DNA of 17,335 nucleotides from an uncultured Succinatimonas sp. GTDB taxonomy: Bacteria > Pseudomonadota > Gammaproteobacteria > Enterobacterales > Succinivibrionaceae. This document shows, one piece after another, positions 13,820 through 17,335 of this stretch (position 1 is the stretch's first letter; each line of letters begins with the position of its first letter). The DNA is taken from assembly GCA_937880335.1 (NCBI GenBank), contig CALFLJ010000229.1:1-17335 (forward strand), read 5' to 3'. The notes under the pieces are model-generated. The model searched no databases. It was given only the letters and a program-made list of their open reading frames with translations, and had not been told where the DNA came from. The translations under genes and the position numbers were made by a program.

Positions 13820-14422
13820 ATGCGTTTTAAATATTTAGCTTTAGGCCTTCTAATTTCCATTTTTTCTGTTAGTGCCACAACCTTAGAATTACCTTTAAAA
13901 CTTTCGGAAAAAACTTTTGATTTTAAATCTAATGGTTTGGAAATGAAGCTAAAAGTCCCGGCAAATATGCATGAGACTTATATAATGAATCCAGTCTTAG
14001 AAAGCTATACATATTCAACAGATGAAAATCGTCTTTCAATTAGTTTACAGCTTATAAATCCATCAGGTAAAACCTATCAAGAAATTATAGCCGGAAAATT
14101 CCAAGAACTTATATTAAAACCTTTTTCTGATAAGGAAAAACAGCTCTACGGTCAGGTTGATATAATTCGTGATGAACATAAAGGAATTGATAAAACTTTT
14201 GAATACAAAGGATTTTTAAAGAAGCCTCAGGATGGATTTACAACCGATCTCTACAGTATGATTCATGAAATGATCCTTTTAAGACATAAATCGATCATAA
14301 AGCTCAATTGTGTAGTTCAGGGCAGACAAAATGAGGTTAATATGACTCAGGAACTATTTAAATCAGTTGAGAATAGTTGTGATGAGATCTTAAATAGTTT
14401 AAAAGTTAAGGCAAAAAAATAA
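13820..14422 (+). CDS. Exported (periplasmic) protein of unknown function
   Basis: I do not recognise this 200-residue protein. It starts MRFKYLALGLLISIFSVSA, a typical Sec signal peptide with a probable cleavage after VSA at residue 19. There is no cysteine there, so it is not a lipoprotein. The mature part is mixed alpha/beta in look and has no other membrane segment. Two cysteines (C164 and C187) could form a disulfide in the periplasm. The C-terminus is helical and ends in a basic KVKAKK. The start at 13820 is chosen because AAGGAG lies 6 bases upstream and the signal peptide begins there. An 18-codon upstream extension in frame would put a non-hydrophobic segment first and overlap the promoter. 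It is a single gene between two terminators. Confidence 0.75.
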   Translation: MRFKYLALGLLISIFSVSATTLELPLKLSEKTFDFKSNGLEMKLKVPANMHETYIMNPVLESYTYSTDENRLSISLQLINPSGKTYQEIIAGKFQELILKPFSDKEKQLYGQVDIIRDEHKGIDKTFEYKGFLKKPQDGFTTDLYSMIHEMILLRHKSIIKLNCVVQGRQNEVNMTQELFKSVENSCDEILNSLKVKAKK

Positions 14423-14433
14423 TAAAATAAAAA

Positions 14434-14491
14434 GCCTTCATTATAAGAAGTTGTAAATTTGCTTTCAAACAACTTACTTTTACTTGAAGGC
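14434..14491. terminator. Bidirectional terminator between the exported-protein gene and pgpA
   Basis: GCCTTCA (14434-14440) pairs with TGAAGGC (14485-14491), with a second inner stem AAGTTGT/ACAACTT (14448-14454 with 14469-14475). T-rich sequence follows on both strands (TTTT on plus, TTTTTATTTTATT on minus). It ends two convergent transcripts. Confidence 0.75.
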
Positions 14492-14499
14492 CCTTTTAA

Positions 14500-15021
14500 T
14501 TATAAACCAAAACTTTGAGGGTAAATATAAAACAATGCATGAGCACTTGCACAAGCAAAAATACCTGCCAGGACATCGTCTACCATAATTCCAAGCCCCC
14601 CTCCTATCTTCTTATCAAAAAATGATATGGGCCAAGGCTTGAATATATCGTAAACTCTAAAAAGTACAAATGCTAAAAATACAAGAGAAATATTAGATGG
14701 GAAAAATAAAACACTTATAAACATTCCCACAAATTCATCAATTACAATCGACGAATTATCATGCATACCTAATGCTTTTTCAGCCTCAAGCGAAGCTTTC
14801 CATCCAATGAAAAAAGTCACGATAATTATAGCCAAAGCCACCTCATAACGAAGGTAGACTAATATCATGCATAAAGGAATAGCAGCTAAAGATCCAAAAG
14901 TTCCAGGAGCCTTAGGAACTAAACCTGAACCAAATCCAAGAGCAATTAAATGCCATATATTATGAAGATTTAATCTTTTTAATCGAGATCGATCATGCTT
15001 GTCGATTTTGTTTTCGCTCAT
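14500..15021 (-). CDS. pgpA: Phosphatidylglycerophosphatase A
   Basis: An inner-membrane enzyme that removes the phosphate from phosphatidylglycerol phosphate to give phosphatidylglycerol (EC 3.1.3.27). It has 173 residues, like E. coli PgpA (172). Conserved segments: GFGSGLVPKAPGTFGS (29-44), IDEFVG (94-99), RVYDIFKPWPI (122-132) and GGLGIMVDDVLAG (141-153), whose acidic residues form the metal-dependent active site in this family. Hydrophobic helices lie near 45-75, 97-121 and 148-168. The ATG has AGGA 7 bases upstream, overlapping the stop codon of the preceding small gene, so the two are probably translated as a pair. In E. coli the gene follows thiL; here that place is taken by an unrecognised 99-residue gene. 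Confidence 0.95.
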   Translation of the reverse strand: MSENKIDKHDRSRLKRLNLHNIWHLIALGFGSGLVPKAPGTFGSLAAIPLCMILVYLRYEVALAIIIVTFFIGWKASLEAEKALGMHDNSSIVIDEFVGMFISVLFFPSNISLVFLAFVLFRVYDIFKPWPISFFDKKIGGGLGIMVDDVLAGIFACASAHALFYIYPQSFGL

Positions 15022-15030
15022 CTCACAATC

Positions 15031-15330
15031 CTAAAACTTAGGGGCTATCATCCATTCAAAATCATCGCGTAAATTTAAATTAGACACTTCCTTGCTAGTC
15101 TTACAGGATGCCACTTGGGCAACTTCTACAAAATTTCCTGTCTTAACATCCATTCGACAAGGCACAACACGTACAAGATCATCTGAGTTTAAAAGGGAAT
15201 TAAACTTCTCCTCTCCTATCTCTGAGAGCCACTCCTCCTTACTTAAAACACATTCCTCAGGATCCTCTCTATATTGCTCTAAATCAAGCATAGGCTCTAA
15301 GCCAACATATTGATAAAACACAGTAGCCAT
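15031..15330 (-). CDS. Small acidic protein of unknown function, cotranscribed with pgpA
   Basis: I do not recognise this 99-residue protein. It begins MATVFYQYVGLEP, is acidic in the first half (EQYREDPEE, KEEW, EIGEEKF) and has no signal peptide or membrane helix, so it is probably cytoplasmic. A VPCRMDVKTGNFVEVAQVASC segment with two cysteines follows. The ATG at 15330 is preferred because AGGA lies 6 bases before it; a TTG six codons upstream lacks any ribosome-binding site. The stop is 9 bases before pgpA, with the pgpA ribosome-binding site overlapping it, which argues strongly for a real, translated gene. A role linked to membrane lipid synthesis is possible only by association. A TACAAT -10-like hexamer lies about 40 bases upstream on this strand (15374-15369). 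Confidence 0.7.
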   Translation of the reverse strand: MATVFYQYVGLEPMLDLEQYREDPEECVLSKEEWLSEIGEEKFNSLLNSDDLVRVVPCRMDVKTGNFVEVAQVASCKTSKEVSNLNLRDDFEWMIAPKF

Positions 15331-15639
15331 AAAATTTCCTATAGGCAAATGCCAAACTTTTAAATTAGATTGTAATTAATATTACTTTTATTAATAAATT
15401 AAGGTAATAGAAAATTAAAAAAGAGTTTAAATTTTTTTTAATTTTTAGGAAATCAAACAATTCTTCTCCGTGTTATAAAAAAATTTCTTTAAGTATTAAC
15501 AAATAAAATAAATTTATGTTTAAGTTTTGTTTTTATTTGGGTACTTTTTTATGAATAAATTTGCCTCAAAAATCATGAGAATTGAGCTGCTAACTCATTA
15601 TTTAGGAATGATAATGTTTTGATTTTATCTCCCCCAATA
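15331..15639. other. A+T-rich intergenic stretch before the right-edge gene
   Basis: About 310 bases, strongly A+T-rich, between two genes transcribed in the same (minus) direction. Apart from the possible TACAAT -10 of the pgpA unit (15369-15374) I see no clear promoter, terminator or RNA gene. A 23-codon frame at 15551 (plus) was rejected. No clear terminator follows the large gene that ends at 15640. Confidence 0.5.
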
Positions 15640-17335
15640 TCAAATATCTTCATTGCTATCCTGGAGCTCATTTAACGGCATATTTTCTGTTTCTATTTCT
15701 AATCCTGAAGGGGTTATATTATCGATTATATGTCCTATATCTAAGGAAAATCCTTTACAGTACTGTAGAGAAAAAATGAATTTTTGCAAATCATCGTTTA
15801 AATAATCTTTTATCCCAGATAACGTTATAGATAGATTTTCGCTTGACTGGAAAATATCTTTTATAGACAACAGTTTTGAAAACTTAACCGGCTGCGATGA
15901 AATCAAAATAAAAAGTCTAAAGCTAGATTTATATTTGATAATATTTTCTATATCGTATGATGTTAATTGTATTTTTTTGTGTTTAATAGAAGATTTACAC
16001 TGTACAAATAACTCAGCACCATAATCTTTTTCTATAGTCAAAACACCGTCTTTAATATGTTCTTTTGATTTTATTTCATATCCTAATTTTTGTAATACTT
16101 CAATCGCAAGATCTGCTGCATTTAACATTGCCACTATTCTATCTTGTCGTGACAGCGCACTTTCATTATTAGATGTCAAATCTAATTTAAGAGCTCCTTT
16201 CGACTCTATATATTCTAGGTTATCTTTAATTTTATCGGGTACTTCAAATATACTATCTTTAATCTTAGGATAGTCTGTTTCTAATAATTTTGTTAAAGAG
16301 CTAATTGAGATGTTTTTCTGTAAGATTAGATTTGTTAGTTTCATCATCTCAAAAAAGCCGATTTTTTTAATTCCATTAATAATCTCTTCGTTATAATCAT
16401 TCTCAATCATTAGAAAATTTAAAAGCTTTTCTAGATTATTACTTGAAATTTGAGAAATATTATATATATCAGAAAGCTCTGACAATTTAACTCTTTCTAT
16501 AGGGGCAGAATATTTTCCGTCTTTTTTTAACAAAAATGGAAAATAAAGCAGCATAGATTCTTTTATAATTTCTGCTTGTCCGTCAAATTTTCCCCATCCT
16601 GATTCTGAATAAAAATATTTACTCAAGTCTGCATCAGGATCATCATTTAGAATGTCTAATATACAGTCAAATGCAAGTTTTGAAATTCTCTCATCTATAA
16701 ACGAGCAATTAATCAAGGTTAAAGTAAGAGAAGTTGGGGAATAATCATGTAAATAAGTATATCTACCTCCAAAACAAAAAAACTTAATATCAGGATGTCG
16801 AACTTTAAAGGACTCTGGTATACAAGTAGTAAGAATTGTTTTTCTTCTAAAATTAACAAAGTTTATGTTTAATGCATTAAGAAATCTCTTAAATAAGTCA
16901 AAATTAAATTCACAGCCAAGTTTATTTTTATAAAAAACATAATCTATTATCGAGTAATCATGAAAATAACTATCGTATTTACACGCCTCAACAAATCTCA
17001 GTCTCTGGTTCTCTGAAAAACATGCGATCAAATTTTTCGGAGCAAGATATTTTCCATTTTCATCCCTTATAAAGGCACATCCATTCACTACACTTAATAA
17101 ACGATCTTTCTCATCATTATTATTTCTATATTTTAAAAATAAACGATAGCTTTTTATGAAAAAATCATCAGCACTAATCTGGCCTCGCTCTTTTTCTTCT
17201 TGCAATAATGTAATATCACCAGGGTCTATAAGTTGTAATTTATTTTCAAGAAATTCTAAGACCTCTTCTGAATAAAAATTTTTATCAAGGATAAGATAAT
17301 TACAATTTTCGTTAGATTTATAGATCTGAACTGCC
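15640..17335 (-). CDS. C-terminal part of a large protein ending in an Mrr-like nuclease domain (partial)
   Basis: The minus-strand frame is open from the window edge to the stop at 15640 (564 visible residues); the true start lies outside. The first 43 visible residues precede a TTG at 17205 that I do not accept as the start, because the frame continues upstream with protein-like sequence. Near the C-terminus (residues about 405-480) is a helix ending in LQKLGYEI, then KDGVL, then LFVQCKSS and LTSYDIENI. The D429...Q445-x-K447 spacing equals the Asp...Gln-x-Lys pattern of Mrr-type PD-(D/E)xK nucleases as I recall it, and the following segment resembles NOV_C/DUF3883 domains. Upstream, two DGKY-type turns (91-99 DENGKYLAP and 271-278 KDGKYSAP) are reminiscent of sacsin/NO VEIN-like ATPases. 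Function is unproven; a defence role is inferred. It looks more A+T-rich and richer in Asn, Ile, Lys and Ser than its neighbours, which may mean acquisition by transfer. Confidence 0.6.
   Translation of the reverse strand, partial: AVQIYKSNENCNYLILDKNFYSEEVLEFLENKLQLIDPGDITLLQEEKERGQISADDFFIKSYRLFLKYRNNNDEKDRLLSVVNGCAFIRDENGKYLAPKNLIACFSENQRLRFVEACKYDSYFHDYSIIDYVFYKNKLGCEFNFDLFKRFLNALNINFVNFRRKTILTTCIPESFKVRHPDIKFFCFGGRYTYLHDYSPTSLTLTLINCSFIDERISKLAFDCILDILNDDPDADLSKYFYSESGWGKFDGQAEIIKESMLLYFPFLLKKDGKYSAPIERVKLSELSDIYNISQISSNNLEKLLNFLMIENDYNEEIINGIKKIGFFEMMKLTNLILQKNISISSLTKLLETDYPKIKDSIFEVPDKIKDNLEYIESKGALKLDLTSNNESALSRQDRIVAMLNAADLAIEVLQKLGYEIKSKEHIKDGVLTIEKDYGAELFVQCKSSIKHKKIQLTSYDIENIIKYKSSFRLFILISSQPVKFSKLLSIKDIFQSSENLSITLSGIKDYLNDDLQKFIFSLQYCKGFSLDIGHIIDNITPSGLEIETENMPLNELQDSNEDI

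Noticed and set aside
15551..15622. 23-codon ORF on the plus strand
   Set aside because: No ribosome-binding site, very short, and no recognisable features.

Overview
The window looks like chromosome from a low-GC gammaproteobacterium, probably an anaerobe of the Succinivibrionaceae type. The basis is protein resemblance recalled from memory, not a search. CorA has the same length as the enterobacterial protein, ThrA is the fused aspartokinase/homoserine dehydrogenase in a thrABC operon, and TpiA, PfkA and PgpA all resemble enterobacterial forms. The intergenic DNA is very A+T-rich, and the organism is probably motile (an MCP N-terminus lies at the left edge).

Layout. At 1-159 (minus) is the N-terminus of a methyl-accepting chemotaxis protein. 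At 424-1464 (plus) is a GntR-type LacI-family regulator with a GntR-like operator just upstream of its own start. Convergent to it is uxuA-uxuB (4388-1586, minus), which reduces fructuronate to mannonate and dehydrates mannonate to 2-keto-3-deoxygluconate. At 4866-5816 (plus) is corA, preceded by a leader that can fold so that its ribosome-binding site is paired. The threonine operon thrA-thrB-thrC (10967-6249, minus) is tightly packed, with terminators on both sides of the corA/thrC convergence and a terminator-like hairpin in the thrA leader. Divergent from thrA is an unrecognised small ORF (11267-11593, plus) behind a near-perfect sigma-54 promoter motif. It is followed by the glycolytic pair tpiA-pfkA (11869-13631, plus), which has a LacI-family-type operator upstream. 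Next come an exported protein of unknown function (13820-14422, plus), then pgpA with an unrecognised 99-residue gene in front of it (15330-14500, minus). The right edge (15640-17335, minus) holds the C-terminal 564 residues of a large protein ending in a domain that looks like an Mrr-type PD-(D/E)xK nuclease.

How it works together. Most of the window is core metabolism: hexuronate catabolism with a sugar-acid regulator, Mg2+ uptake, threonine synthesis, lower glycolysis and phospholipid synthesis. The less ordinary parts are regulatory (corA leader, hairpin between uxuA and uxuB, thr leader, sigma-54 promoter, LacI-type operators). The one gene that looks accessory or defence-like is at the right edge. 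I did not find a CRISPR array, insertion sequence, tRNA or rRNA. No complete new system is visible. The best candidates for something undescribed are the right-edge nuclease-like protein and the sigma-54-driven small locus.
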